DNA of 64,000 nt from contig BCKK01000002.1 of the NCBI GenBank assembly GCA_001600615.1, positions 1,270,809 through 1,334,808 on the forward strand, read 5' to 3'. A program made the position numbers and the translations under genes. Under the pieces are notes generated by a model, which had not been told where the DNA came from, made no database searches, and worked only from the letters and a program-made list of their open reading frames with translations. The DNA comes from Dioszegia crocea (Eukaryota > Basidiomycota > Tremellomycetes > Tremellales > Bulleribasidiaceae). Numbering within the stretch: the stretch's first letter is position 1; each line of letters starts with the position of its first letter. This document shows, in pieces, positions 48,901-60,000 of this stretch.

Positions 48901-51900
48901 CGGTGGGCCGAGGGAAGGGCGGAATGGCCAGAGGTTGAACTTGGGGAAGGAGTTGATGACGATGAAGGAGGCGCTGGCGAAGATGAAGAGTGATCATAGC
49001 GCGGAGTATCTCGTGGAAGGTCGAGCTCAAGTGAGTGACTACTGCTATCGAAATCCCGGCAGACAGACTAACGTCTCAGATGCGTACGATGATCCGCCTA
49101 GGCCAACATATCGTCGCGGACAAGGACGATCCGCACCGCCTCATCAAAGCTCTTGCCAACTATGAGCGCTGTCGCGATGCCTCCGTCAAACAACTCGCTA
49201 CCGTCCGCGAAGGCCTCAAGCAGTTCTTCCCCACTGCCATCATCAACATTGATGATGAAGATGAGGAGTTGCCTAAAACAGCAGCGGAACGGCGAGGCAT
49301 GAGTCAGCAAGATAGGGAGCGGGCCGGAGCAATAACCTCAGCCAAAACCGCGATCCGAGAATTGCTCTTGATTCAGCATCAGGCTTGGTTCCTCATGGGC
49401 GATGTTAAGCATCAGACTGGCGAGACTGAACTAGAGAGTGAGTTATGCTGTGCTTGAAGTAGGGACAAGGCTGACTTTTTAAGCTGAAGCATATGGCAAG
49501 GCCGAAGATATCAGGAAAGAGATCCTGGCGTCTTCTCTCCGGCAGTCGGTCGCTGCGATCGCCAGACTGGATAAGGAGATACAAGATGGAGAAATCAGAG
49601 ATATCGACGATTTGCAGACCGACGAGTCGTGCGGTAGTGGTGGTATCGCCTCGGCCGACGCTATAACCTCTGCCAATGAGCTTTTGACACTGATGAATGA
49701 GAAGTAAGTCATCATTTGCAGGGATTTGGAAGGTTGAGCTAGGCTGATATCGCACCAGTGCCCTACTGATTTGGGAGTGGAGGAAGAAGATTATCGAATT
49801 GCTTCATGCCCCCGTCGAGGTTGATCCCGAGGAGCCTGTCGTCGTGCCTGATGCGGACGGAGAGGCCGACAATGTAGAGCAGGACTTTTACGCCAAGAGT
49901 CTCAAGTCGCAGGGAGAATTACAGATGTACTTGACTGCGTACGCGGCGGCATTATCTGATCGTAAGGGTAGGTGCTCTGCAGCAATAAGCCAGTAGATGC
50001 TATGCTGACACCCTTCAGAAATGATGAGCGAAGAACGAAATCTATTGGCGGACGTTGACGCGCAACGTACCGCGGCTGTGAGTGGCTTTATTTCCCTTGG
50101 TCTTCAGGTCTGATATGCTGACGTCGTAGCGAACTACTACCCGAGCCAAGCAGGCTCGAGAGGCTGGAGAGGAGCTAGGTCTGTACGAAGAGGACGATCT
50201 GAAACGACTGCTTCAGGAGCTCATGGAGGAGCGTCAATCCTTCATGGATGCGCGTAAGGGTGTCTGTGAGCGGCCGCTCAAGGCCTATTTGCTAGTCTTA
50301 AATGGTAAGTCACACAATTGGGGAATTACAGTCGTGCTGTAGCTTATCGGGAAGCGGTCGTACACAATCAGTCATTCCGAAAGGAGGAGGTCGCTATCGC
50401 TAAGGAAGGGGCGGATACGATCAGGCAATATGTCAAGGCTCAAAGTGAGCAAGGGAGCCCCGCTCGAGGTTGATCGGCATGCTGACATCTACAGCTGCTT
50501 GCTACGAGAACCTCATTAAGGAGCTCGACAACTTCCGAGGAGTCTTCAATCATCGAGTCAAGTTCTTTGCGGCCCTGCAGGAGATCTCTGACAGTGTAAG
50601 CTACTCTTCATGTTTTGGATTTCACCCATGGTGCAGGAGCTGAAATATATAGGTGGCCGAAGTTGAAGAAGCCGGTGGCAAGAAGAAAAAGACGCTCCAG
50701 GAAGATATCGAAAGCTGTACCACCGAAATACTCGCCAAGGAAACACGACTTGCGCATCTGACGGTCCGAGGTCGATTCCTCGAATTCCTAGGTGGCAAGC
50801 AGGACAAGGACGATGATGAGCTTCGAGAGGACTGTATCATCTGTATGGGCTCGTCCGACGATACCCATGGTCTGCTGTTGGATTGCGGTCATTTCTTCTG
50901 CGCTGTAGGTCTTTCTCCATGTTGGCCCGACGGAAAATGCTGACACTCGCTTTAGTCCTGCTTCAAGGCATATCGCACTTCTCGGATGAAGGGGTGCCCT
51001 TCTTGTCGTCGCGAAAGTGAGTTCTCGTGATGGTGTATCGATCTGCAGACGCAGTGCTGATGGTGCCAGTCAACGACAAAGGCATCACTCGATTCAAGCT
51101 TGCGGGCGCAGACACCATGTCTGACCAAAAGGAGATGCAGGCCCAAGTGGCGGCAGATGTGGCCGCTGCGACCGGGATTACCGATGCCGACGAGGATGGC
51201 CAAGCACAGAGCTTGCGCGAGATGGAGGAACAAGAGTTTGGGCGTACGCGGGCTGAAGAGGTCGAGAAGCAAGCAAGGGACGAAGATCTTGAGAGGATCA
51301 GTATGCTGGATCTCCAGACGCGGAGGGAGATTGCGCATATGGATATGATGGGAGAGTATGGGTCCAAGGTAAGTCACTCTACAGACGCCTTCCCGAGTCT
51401 TGCTGACTTTCACTTTAGATCGACTTCCTCATCAAGCATCTGATGTACTACAGAGCGCGTCAGCCTGAAGTGCGGCATGTGATCTTTTCGAACTGGTCCG
51501 ACAGTCTCAGCAGTGGGTTTCCATTGTCGTGAAAAGGAAGAGGAGAGCTGACGCTTGGTTCAGTTGTCACCCGCGCGCTTCGTCAGAATGGCATAACTTT
51601 TGCCGCTTTTGAAGGCAATCAGAAGAGCAAGGACGTAGTGGACAATTTCATCAAAGACCCCTCTATCACCGTTTTCCTGCTTCATGCCGAACGCGAGAGG
51701 TGAGCTCCCTGTCTTCATGCCTCGAGAGACAGTAGCTGACTTATAGTGCCGGATTGACTCTGACGACGTGCCAAGTCGTACACCTTCTCGAACCGGTCCT
51801 TCGACATTCGTTCGAACTGCAAGCTATCGGCCGAGTAGACCGGCTTGGCCAAACCAAAGAAACGACAGTGTACTGCTACGCTACTCGTGACACTGTCGAA

Positions 51901-52077
51901 TCACGCATCCTTGCATTGGGGGTACGCAACGGCACATCGATCTACCTCAAAGCGGACGATGCGGGCAGGAGCGAGATGGAGAGTAAGACGGACAATGTAG
52001 TCAGTGCCGCTAGCAAGGGCGGCGACTTGGGCGTTGGGGACGGGAATGAGGAAGAGCTGCTGAGCTTGATATTGTAA
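45997..52077 (+). CDS. IRC20: Irc20/SHPRH-type SNF2 helicase with RING E3 domain
   Basis: A very large nuclear protein combining an SNF2-type DNA translocase with a ubiquitin ligase. After about 450 residues of unknown sequence come the Walker A box (CEEMGLGKTVEAIALLL, across an intron), ATTLIVCPPSLLKQW, motif II as DEVQ (EWHRVIMDEVQ) and SGTPAKTDIKDL. A long helical insert follows, then a C3HC4 RING (CIICMGSSDD, CGHFFC, SCFKAY, CPSCRR; about 50830-51020), then the second RecA lobe (VIFSNWSDSL, LLHAERESAGLTLTTC, QAIGRVDRLGQTKETTVYCY). The RING set between the helicase lobes is the mark of Irc20/SHPRH, linked to recombination and post-replication repair. About fifteen introns are present. The ATG at 45997 begins MSSIFPTSRTIEV. 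Confidence 0.9.
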
Positions 52078-52515
52078 GGATAGGCGGGCTTGTATTCCCC
52101 CAAGATGGGCGCTCGTGTACATGTATATAAATAAAGCTCCGGACCTGTCGCAGCACATAATTGAGCCCGTGATCGATGCCAGCTACAGGTGCCTTTGTAC
52201 TTGATCAGAAGTCTGGCAACAAATCCCACCAGAAAAGTCTGGCAGAAACTCCGCCGGAAATCGGGCCCTCGAGTTTCCGCCCGAGATATCGCCAGACCGG
52301 GTCGGGATTTTGCGGCGTTATCGAGCTGGCAAGGCTGAGTATTTCGGAGAACGCCCACATCTCCGAGCATTCCTCACCTCCACTCGCGGAGACCCAGTGG
52401 CCACCATAGGCGATCTCACGGTCAAGTTCGTCTTGGCGTTCTTTTCCTGGATCTATATGAGTTACACAGAGGCTTTTAGTCCTCAAAAGACCCCCATATA
52501 TTGCCAGTACATATC
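52078..52515. other. Intergenic before the kelch gene
   Basis: 3' region of the helicase gene and promoter of the kelch gene. The hexamer TCTGGC recurs (52211, 52238), and a GC-rich stretch with AAACTCCG and GAGTTTCCGCC in inverted orientation lies at about 52249-52285. No gene or certain TATA box is seen. Confidence 0.35.
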
Positions 52516-53618
52516 ATGTCCCCTGCAACCGCTACATGGACGGGAATCCCGGTCGGAGCTGACGGCCACCTCCCTCGGTCCTCGCATTCCGTCTGCGTGA
52601 TTGAGAACAAGGCCTATATCTTCGGAGGGTGAGTGGTTCACTGTCCGTTGCGGCGATCTGGCCGAGCGGAGCAGGGCGCAAATCGGAATAGCATCTGACG
52701 CATATAGGGAGATCCAACCCCGACAGCCCGTCGACAACGCCATGCATATCGTCGATGTATCGACAGGTGAATACACAGCTGTGGAAGCTACTGGAGATGC
52801 TCCGGCACCAAGAGTCGGACATACTGGAGTTGCGATTGGGGCAGATATCTACGTGTTCGGAGGAGTACGTCGAGGCTATTCTGATTCTTCTGCCGCGGAT
52901 GAACTGACTTAAACAGCGAGGCGGTAAAGACATGACTCCCCTCGAGGAAGCAGGCGCGGTATACGTCTTCTCCACAGCGACTCAGAAGTGGACGAAACTA
53001 CTACCAGCCGCCGGTACAGGATCAGAGCCCACATATCCCAAGCCACGCTCGTACCATTCGGCAACTGCCACATCCGGGCACGTAATCATTCATGGCGGCT
53101 GTCCTCCGCCCCCCTCAGGCCGCTTATCCGACATCTGGGCATTCGATGTTGCATCCTGTCAATGGAGACAGTTGGTAGATGCGCCAGGAAAGGGGCGAGG
53201 AGGAACTGCTATGGCTGTCCTGGAGGGGAAGCTGTGGCGTTTCGGAGGGTTTGATGGAGTTGGAGAGCAGGGCGGAGGGGTGGACAGCCTGGATCTAGAT
53301 GCTGCTCTTGCTGGCGGAGAAGAACGGTCCAGCGGGGATGCGCCGGAATGGGTATTTACGCCATATGCCGGAGGAGGAGACTCGGGCAAAACCCTTACCG
53401 GTGGCGAGGCACACGGACCGGGCCCTCGATCCGTCACTGCACTCCTCGCCTCGGGACCATCCAGACTACTGGCCATCATGGGGGAGGGCAAGCCCTCACC
53501 TACAGGGGGACACGATACTGCCGGGGGCTTCTATGATGATGTGTGGAGTTTTGAGCCATCCTCAGGAAGGTGGGAGGAGGTTCAGATCTCTCAGAAAGGA
53601 CCCGGCGCAAGGGGGTGA
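52516..53618 (+). CDS. Kelch-repeat protein, open frame closed by an early UGA
   Basis: A kelch beta-propeller. Repeats with the Gly-Gly turn are seen in VIENKAYIFGG, GADIYVFGGRGGKD, GHVIIHGGCPP, EGKLWRFGGFDG and further LLAIMGEG, with the Trp/Asp pairs that follow each. Introns at about 52629-52708 and 52865-52917 join exons inside the turns (YIFGG|E, YVFGG|RGG). The reading frame then meets TGA at 53616-53618 after KGPGARG, but the same frame stays open for 34 further codons that complete a kelch strand. The function is not evident; fungal proteins of this type are often listed as galactose oxidase-like or nitrile-specifier-like kelch proteins without proof. Confidence 0.75.
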
Positions 53619-53723
53619 TTCGGGGCTGATGCATGCCGGGGAGGCGCCTTGGTGTGGGGCGGTCTGAATGGCGAGAATGAGCGGGAGGGAGATGGGTGGA
53701 TCTTGACGCTGGGTGATGATTGA
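53616..53723 (+). other. In-frame UGA and 34-codon kelch extension
   Basis: The UGA stands where kelch relatives usually have Trp. Beyond it the frame reads FGADACRGGALVWGGLNG, then EGDGWILTLGDD and a TGA at 53721-53723. The extension has the GG turn and terminal D-x-W-x-L strand expected of the last blade. Either the stop is a recent TGG to TGA change (or base-call error), or the stop is read through. Confidence 0.6.
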
Positions 53724-54138
53724 TTCGGTAGGAGGTCGGTAGTAGTTCATGTTCCAGATGATTTGACATGATGTGAGCCAGAGACGAGATCAGCGTACGC
53801 GAGTTTACCGCTCAGCCGAGCCCTGATCAGCTGCTCAAGCCTATCATTCGTCCTGGCCGTGTGGCAGAGACCTTGCTTGGCCAGCTCAGTCCCCTCTGTC
53901 TCCCTCATGACCATCGTGGCGTCCAACTGTTTGTCCTTTTCCGTCTTCCCATCTCCACTGCCAGCAGTTCAGGACGCCCAAGTTCCATCTGATTCGCTTC
54001 TTGCCAGTCTCACTCCGCAATGACTACGGCCCGACCCCCGAAGCTCCTCAGCGAAGTAAATTGCCGATGTTCATGGGTAATACAGTGTCGTACAAACAAC
54101 CTCCCTCACTTCCCTCATTCAGTCACACGCCTTCCCAA
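53724..54138. other. Intergenic, convergent 3' regions
   Basis: This separates the stop of the kelch frame from the stop of the complex I subunit gene. Nothing gene-like is seen. Confidence 0.3.
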
Positions 54139-54514
54139 TCAGTGGTGTTCTTCGTCGCCGTGCCCATGTCCGTGTCCGTGTCCATCCCATGGATGTCTTA
54201 GGCCCTGCAGATATCAGCTTAATCCCCTGAGATGCGCATCCGCCGAAATGCCACAATAGGCCACAACTGACAATCAAAGCTGCTCCGTCTTGTCTATATG
54301 GGTCAGCTTATCTCTAATGCGGCCACACACGCATCCCAATAAACCCACCTTGCTCGGTAGAAGATGAAGAACCACATGCCTGCTCCGAGAGCCTTTGCGA
54401 GCCCTCGGTGGAAGAACGAGACTGGGTGAGGGTGGAAGCCTGATTGAAATCAGCTACAATTCCTCGCCCAACCATCCGACTATCTCCTGATAGCGACGTA
54501 CCTGGGCCTGCCAT
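54139..54514 (-). CDS. NDUFB2: Mitochondrial complex I subunit NDUFB2-like
   Basis: Four small exons (54514-54502, 54439-54349, 54293-54272, 54204-54139) sum to exactly 64 codons. The protein begins MAGPGFHPHPVSFFHRGLAK. One membrane helix with GAGMWFFIFYRARQDGAAL follows, then GLRHPWDGHGHGHGHG and EEHH. The pattern MWF-x-I-x-YRA-(K/R)-QDG then (W/L)RHPW and a His/Gly tail is that of plant and fungal NDUFB2 (AGGG subunit), a small accessory subunit in the membrane arm of NADH:ubiquinone oxidoreductase. Exon 1 is only 13 bases. All donors begin GT and all acceptors end AG. It is divergent from eIF2 gamma, with 270 bases between starts. Confidence 0.82.
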
Positions 54515-54784
54515 ATTCGTATAGCTATGTGCGGAGTAGATGTCAATGCATAGATACACAGCGAATTAGCCTTTGAACGCGCTGAAACGACTATGATGGG
54601 ATATAATTCCGAAACGCCGATGATGAGGCACTCTGGTCGAGTCGAGCCAAAAGTCGCCTCTTTGTCTTCACCCTCAGTACTGCTATTACATCCACTCCAG
54701 TTACATCCCATCAACACACACAGCGTAGACATCCTACAACCCCAGGAAAGAGTGTGCGAAGTAAAGATACGCGCTACCGAAAAA

Positions 54785-56885
54785 ATGTCCATCAACGACC
54801 CAGCCGCAGCGGCGTACGCTGCTCAGGCAGCTGCAACGGACGGCGAGGTGCAGCTTGATCTGAGCAAGCTGAACGCCTTGAGTCCCGAGGTTATCTCCAA
54901 ACAGGCCACTGTAAGTCATTATGGCTCATACATGCCTTGAATGTGTTCAGTGCTAATTGCGATCAGATAAATATCGGTTAGTCTCAATCAGCATTCCTTC
55001 CATTGTCACTTGTCCCGGGCTGCGCAGATTGGTCTGGTCAGAGCTGGCATCGGGAAATGTCCACGCAAGGATCTGGGACTGACGGCGATCAGGAACTATC
55101 GGTCATGTCGCTCACGGTAAATCATCTACTGTACGCGCCATCTCTGGTGTTCAGACAGTCCGATTCAAGACTGAGCTGGAACGTAATATCACCATCAAAT
55201 TGGGTTACGCCAACGCAAAAGTGAGCTGGACCTGGCTTCGCCAGTAGTTAGGACAGCAGCTAACGTGCAGATCTACAAATGTGCCAACTCAGCCTGCCCC
55301 GCCCCATCTTGCTACCGGTCATATCCTTCGTCCAAAGAGGCCAACCCAAAATGTGAACGACCAGGATGTGACGGACGGATGGAGCTGCTAAGGTCAGTAC
55401 TCGTAGGCTGTGTTGTACAGGCGGGATTGCATGAAGTGCAAAAGCTGATCTTTGGCAGACACGTCTCCTTTGTCGATTGCCCAGGTCACGATATTTTGAT
55501 GGCTACCATGTTGACTGGTGCCGCCGTCAGTAAGTTGGCTGTGGTGTTGGACATCGATCGCGACTATGGCTGATCGTACAGTGAACGGCGCCCTGCTTCT
55601 CATTGCTGGAAATGAGTCCTGCCCCCAACCCCAAACCGGAGAACATCTCGCCGCGCTGGAAATTATCGGTGTCGATCCCAAGAACATTGTGATTCTGCAA
55701 AACAAGATGGATCTAGTCAGAGAGACGGAGGCCATGGAGCACTGCGAGAGCATCAAGAAGTTCGTGGAGGGTATGTCGAATCCCTTATTGGTCCCAATCG
55801 CCACCAGCAGAATAATGTTTAATCGTGTGACTCTGCTCACGACTACCAGGTACCACTGCCAGATTAGCACCCATCATTCCCGTTTCCGCTCAGCTCAAAT
55901 TCAACATTGATGCTGTTGTTGAGGCCATCACCAAAATTGCGCCCCCAAAATACGATTTCGCCGCTGATCCCCGAATGGTCGTTATCCGATCTTTCGACGT
56001 CAACAAGCCAGGTGCAGGTGTCGATGAGCTGAAGGGTGGTGTTGCTGGAGGAAGTATCTTGCAGGGTGTCTTCAAGGTAAGTCTTCCCTCGAAGTGGTGT
56101 GCCCGTTTCAGGAATAGGAGATGTACACATCGAAGACTGGATTATTGGAATTTGACCGCGATGTTCTGTTGGGCTTGGAAAACGGGAAAGAGGCCATGAA
56201 CTCGTACATTGGAGGAGAACGTGGACTGACCCCTCAGATTGGTATGGAAGTCGAAATCCGCCCAGGAATCATCCACCGTGATGCCACAACCGGCCACTGC
56301 ACCTGTCGCCCCCTCCGCTCCAAAATCGTCTCCCTCCTAGCCGAGCAGAACCAGCTTCAATTCGCAGTTCCAGGTGGTCTGATTGGTGTTGGAACACTGG
56401 TCGACCCCGCGCTGTGTCGTGCTGACAGGTTATTGGGGATGGTCATGAGTGCTGTCGGCAAGGGGCCGAACATTTACACGGAGATCAAGGCTGAGGGTGC
56501 GTAATATGTCACCCGTGTCGAAGATTAATCGCTAATGACTCTCAGTCTTCTTGCTTCGACGACTACTCGGTGTCAAGACGGATGACGCAAAGAAGGCCAA
56601 GGTGTCCAAACTTGCCGTTGGAGAAACACTCTTTGTCAACATTGGAGCGAGTCAGACAGGTGGTCGGATTGTGGCGCTCAAGGGAGGAGATGTGACTATT
56701 CAATTGACGACACCGGCTTGCACAGAGAAGGGAGAGAAGATTGCGTTGAGTAGGAGAATCGACAGGCATTGGAGATTGATTGGATGGGGAAAGGTACGTT
56801 CATCATTCTCCTACATCGGATGAATCCCAGCTAATTCCTTCAGGTCAAAAGCGGAGGAACGCTCGCCGAGGTTGTGGACAACTAG
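54785..56885 (+). CDS. GCD11: eIF2 subunit gamma (Gcd11)
   Basis: The GTPase subunit of the ternary complex that brings initiator Met-tRNA to the ribosome. Exon 1 is 54785-54910; a 10-base micro-exon (54967-54976) and exon 55093 onward build [20 protein letters not shown], the P-loop. Further GTPase motifs are DCPGHD and NKMD. The Zn knuckle is [11 protein letters not shown] then CERPGCDG. Domains II and III follow: [30 protein letters not shown], and near the end [21 protein letters not shown]. The intron 56077-56237 is long (161 nt), and its last 120 bases are open and in frame. The start at 54785 (AAAAATGTCC) is well placed. Confidence 0.93.
54967..54976 (+). other. 10-nt micro-exon in the eIF2 gamma gene
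   Basis: ATAAATATCG sits between the acceptor GATCAG and the donor GTTAGT. It encodes Ile-Asn-Ile and the first base of Gly just ahead of the P-loop. Exon 1 ends in phase 0 and the next exon starts GAACTATC, so all ten bases are needed to keep the frame. Confidence 0.75.
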
Positions 56886-57029
56886 GCAGCCTAGGCCGGA
56901 CACAGTATCTTGTAGGAACGGGAAGAAAAGGTTGGCGGTTTCCGCCAGTATAGATCCCAGTCAAGCAAAGCATAGTCCGCCATTGTATGCATTATGTGTA
57001 TAAATTCCATTCGAGTTTAGCAACAGTGT

Positions 57030-60000
57030 TTACAACGCATTACTCCGCCACCCCGCTCCCCCATCCATCACCGCTCTGGCTCTCGCCAGTATACCGACTG
57101 TCGTCCCTCCTCCGCCTTCCCGTTCTCCGTGAGCGGTGCTCGCGGTCCCTTGATCCACTTCCCCGTTCCCTGCTCTTGGCCCAAATCCGGAATCGCCAAA
57201 CCCAAGACCAAGTGCACTGGGTCCTATTCCAGGCGCGGGGTTGCCCGAGCCGAACGCCCCAAAGGAAGAACGATGGCCATGACCGTGACCTTGGCCATGT
57301 ACCGTATGGGCCGATAGAAGCTGCTCGGCCGGACTGGCACCATGACCAGGGCCTGAAGTATGGCCGGTCGGAGAAGGAGATGCGTTTGTGGATGATCGAT
57401 CTTGCTCTCGGAGCATATCCAGAACTTTCCACCCTCGGTTATTGGTTGGTAGAGCATTCGGGCCCCTGGAGGATACAGGAGCGGCATTGACTGACGCCGC
57501 AGTGGCGTATGATACGAGCGGAGTGGGAGCTGATGAGGCGTTGGCGGCATGGTTGTGGCTCACGAAGGCCACAGATCCGGATGTCAGACCGCCCTGAGCG
57601 GCACATCGACAAGGACAGGCGAAGCAGGAAGATTGGGAAGGCCGCTTGCGAGCGCACGCAAGATGGGTTCTGTGGCAACATATGGAACAAGCAGTTGATA
57701 GACCTGAAGCACATCAGCGTTCGGCAATTTGATAGCGAACCGGAGATGATGTTACGTACCCTTGATTGGGAGTCGACAGTATGAGCACATCGTCCGCAGA
57801 GCCTTCTCATCACAGGCGAAGCAGGTCTGACCGAAACCGGGACCGCACCCTTTGCATGCTGAAAGATTAGCAGGTTGCCTAGACCTGCGAATGGGAGGAC
57901 TCACCGATTCCGAAACCTTCGGATAAGTCGCCGGGCTTCAAATGTGTCTCACGGTGCGCGGCTGGCTCCTCGTGACGTTCATAGAATTGCACACTCATAA
58001 GTTGCGCACGTAGCCCATACAGCTGAGCGCGAAGCAGGAAATCCGCATATGCGAGTTTCCAAGCTTCGCATTGCCTGAGTCGTTCCGGTGAAAGTAGAGC
58101 AGGAGTTTCCCTGGAAGATCAGTCCACACCTCTCGTTTCGGAAGCCAAGATGCAGCTCACTGAACATCTAACACCAGCTCGATCCTCACTCCGCACGTCC
58201 GCCTTCTTCCCCCTTCTTTGGCTGCCCCATTAGACTTGTCCCCCGGATCATTTCGATTGGCGCCTAGCGTCATCCCCCTCCTGCCCGGACCCGTCATGCG
58301 CCTTCCGCCTGATCCACCTGGAGCGGGACTGCCCGCCCTTTCTGATCCGCCGCGCATGCTGGACGACCTCTGCCCCACTCCAGCCCAACCCGAACTTCCG
58401 GCCCTCGAACCCGATCCAGTCCCATCGATGAATCCCGTAGAGTGATGACGGCCGAATCCCGATACAACCCCGCCTCCAGTTCCGGGTGTAGACCCTACGC
58501 TACCCATACTCCGCTCAGTATCTGCTGATTTCAGTGGCGGTGGATACCCGAATGCTGCGCCCCGATGATCGCCCGGCGTCGGCGTGGTATTGCTCGAAGG
58601 GGGTCCGAGAGCGCTGGGTGGCCCAGCACCCGCGGCAGAGTACGTGCCCATGGACAGATGAGTCGGTCGCCGTGATGTACGATCAACAAACCCAGAGTCT
58701 GAGTCTCGATGCCGCCTACCACTGTCCTTGACCCTCTCAGTCCCCGGACTCGGCTCGACATACTCCGGGATCCGCGGACTGGACTTCACTCTGCCAAATG
58801 ATGAATGAGGAGCCACACCCGGAGTGGGCGATGAGTCATCGCCCAGACTGAAGCCGTACGGTGTCTTGCCATATGGCAGGTCGAAGCTCGACCTCTCTTT
58901 GGGGGTTACAGCTTCGCTACCTCGGAGCGATACCATACTTGGGTGCAAGATGGATGACCAGCCAGATATACCGGCGCTGCTTGCTGAGGCTTTGTCGATC
59001 GCGCTGGTTCCATAGACCGAGTATGACGAATTCCGGTGAGACAGCGGTTGCATGGGCTGCATACCGGCTGACGATCCACCTCGATAATTCGGACTGGGAT
59101 TGACGCTGTTTCGGGATCGGGAAAGGGTGTGGTGGGAATTCGTGCGGGGCAGACCGAAGTAGTCTTGCTCTGGCGAATGGGCGATTAGGCGTTCCGGGAC
59201 CGCGGGAATGATTTCGGTCTGGACGTGTCGAAAGACGAGAACGGAGACTAAAGCGAGCATTTGGAAATCCCGCAAAGCAACCAAAGTGTCGAATCTATCT
59301 GTCAGCTCTGATACTAGTGCAATCCATCAACCAGGAATCATTCCTCTGCTCACATTTGATCCAGTATCTCCCTTCTGAAGGCGACTCCCCGCTCCCACCT
59401 CTCCCTCTCCAGCCGTGCATCCCTCTCCCCGCCAAAAACAGGATGTAACGAATAAGGGGGTGGGGGATCTTCCAGCACGCCTCTTAGTGTCTCGAAGACC
59501 AACACATGATCTAGTCGTTTCGCTTCAGTAGCCACTTCAATCATTCGGTCCAGCTCTCCCGCATCCGCTGGGATGCCATACCGGGCCGCAAGATCCTTGC
59601 TGGGATTTCCGAAGGGGGCGACGTTGTGTATTGTCATTGTTGATCCAGCTTGTACGGCTTGGGGGGCAATCTCGATTCTCGCACGACGGATGCGGGCCTG
59701 GGGTCTGATCGTGCGAGAATTCGGATTGGAAAGTGTCGCGAGAGCTGACATTGCCTTCAGAAGGGGATTGTTGGACCGGCTGACGGAAGGTGATCTCGAC
59801 ATGGCGCGAAGTCGAGGAAGTACAGTTTGCTTCGGGAAGAAACAAACCAGTTCGCCTGCGACACATTTCAGCCAGAGGCATTATGTGCAGAGTCTTATAG
59901 CTCACCGTTTGGCCCAAATGTCGCTCCAGATGTCCGGGTGAGCATGACGACATTATTGGACACTCCAATATCCACACCAACCTCCGAATCTGAATCGCTG

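Noticed and set aside
53612..53675. Intron that would remove the UGA in the kelch gene
   Set aside because: The available GT...AG pairs are either 29 bases long, too short for this genome, or remove the conserved kelch strand.
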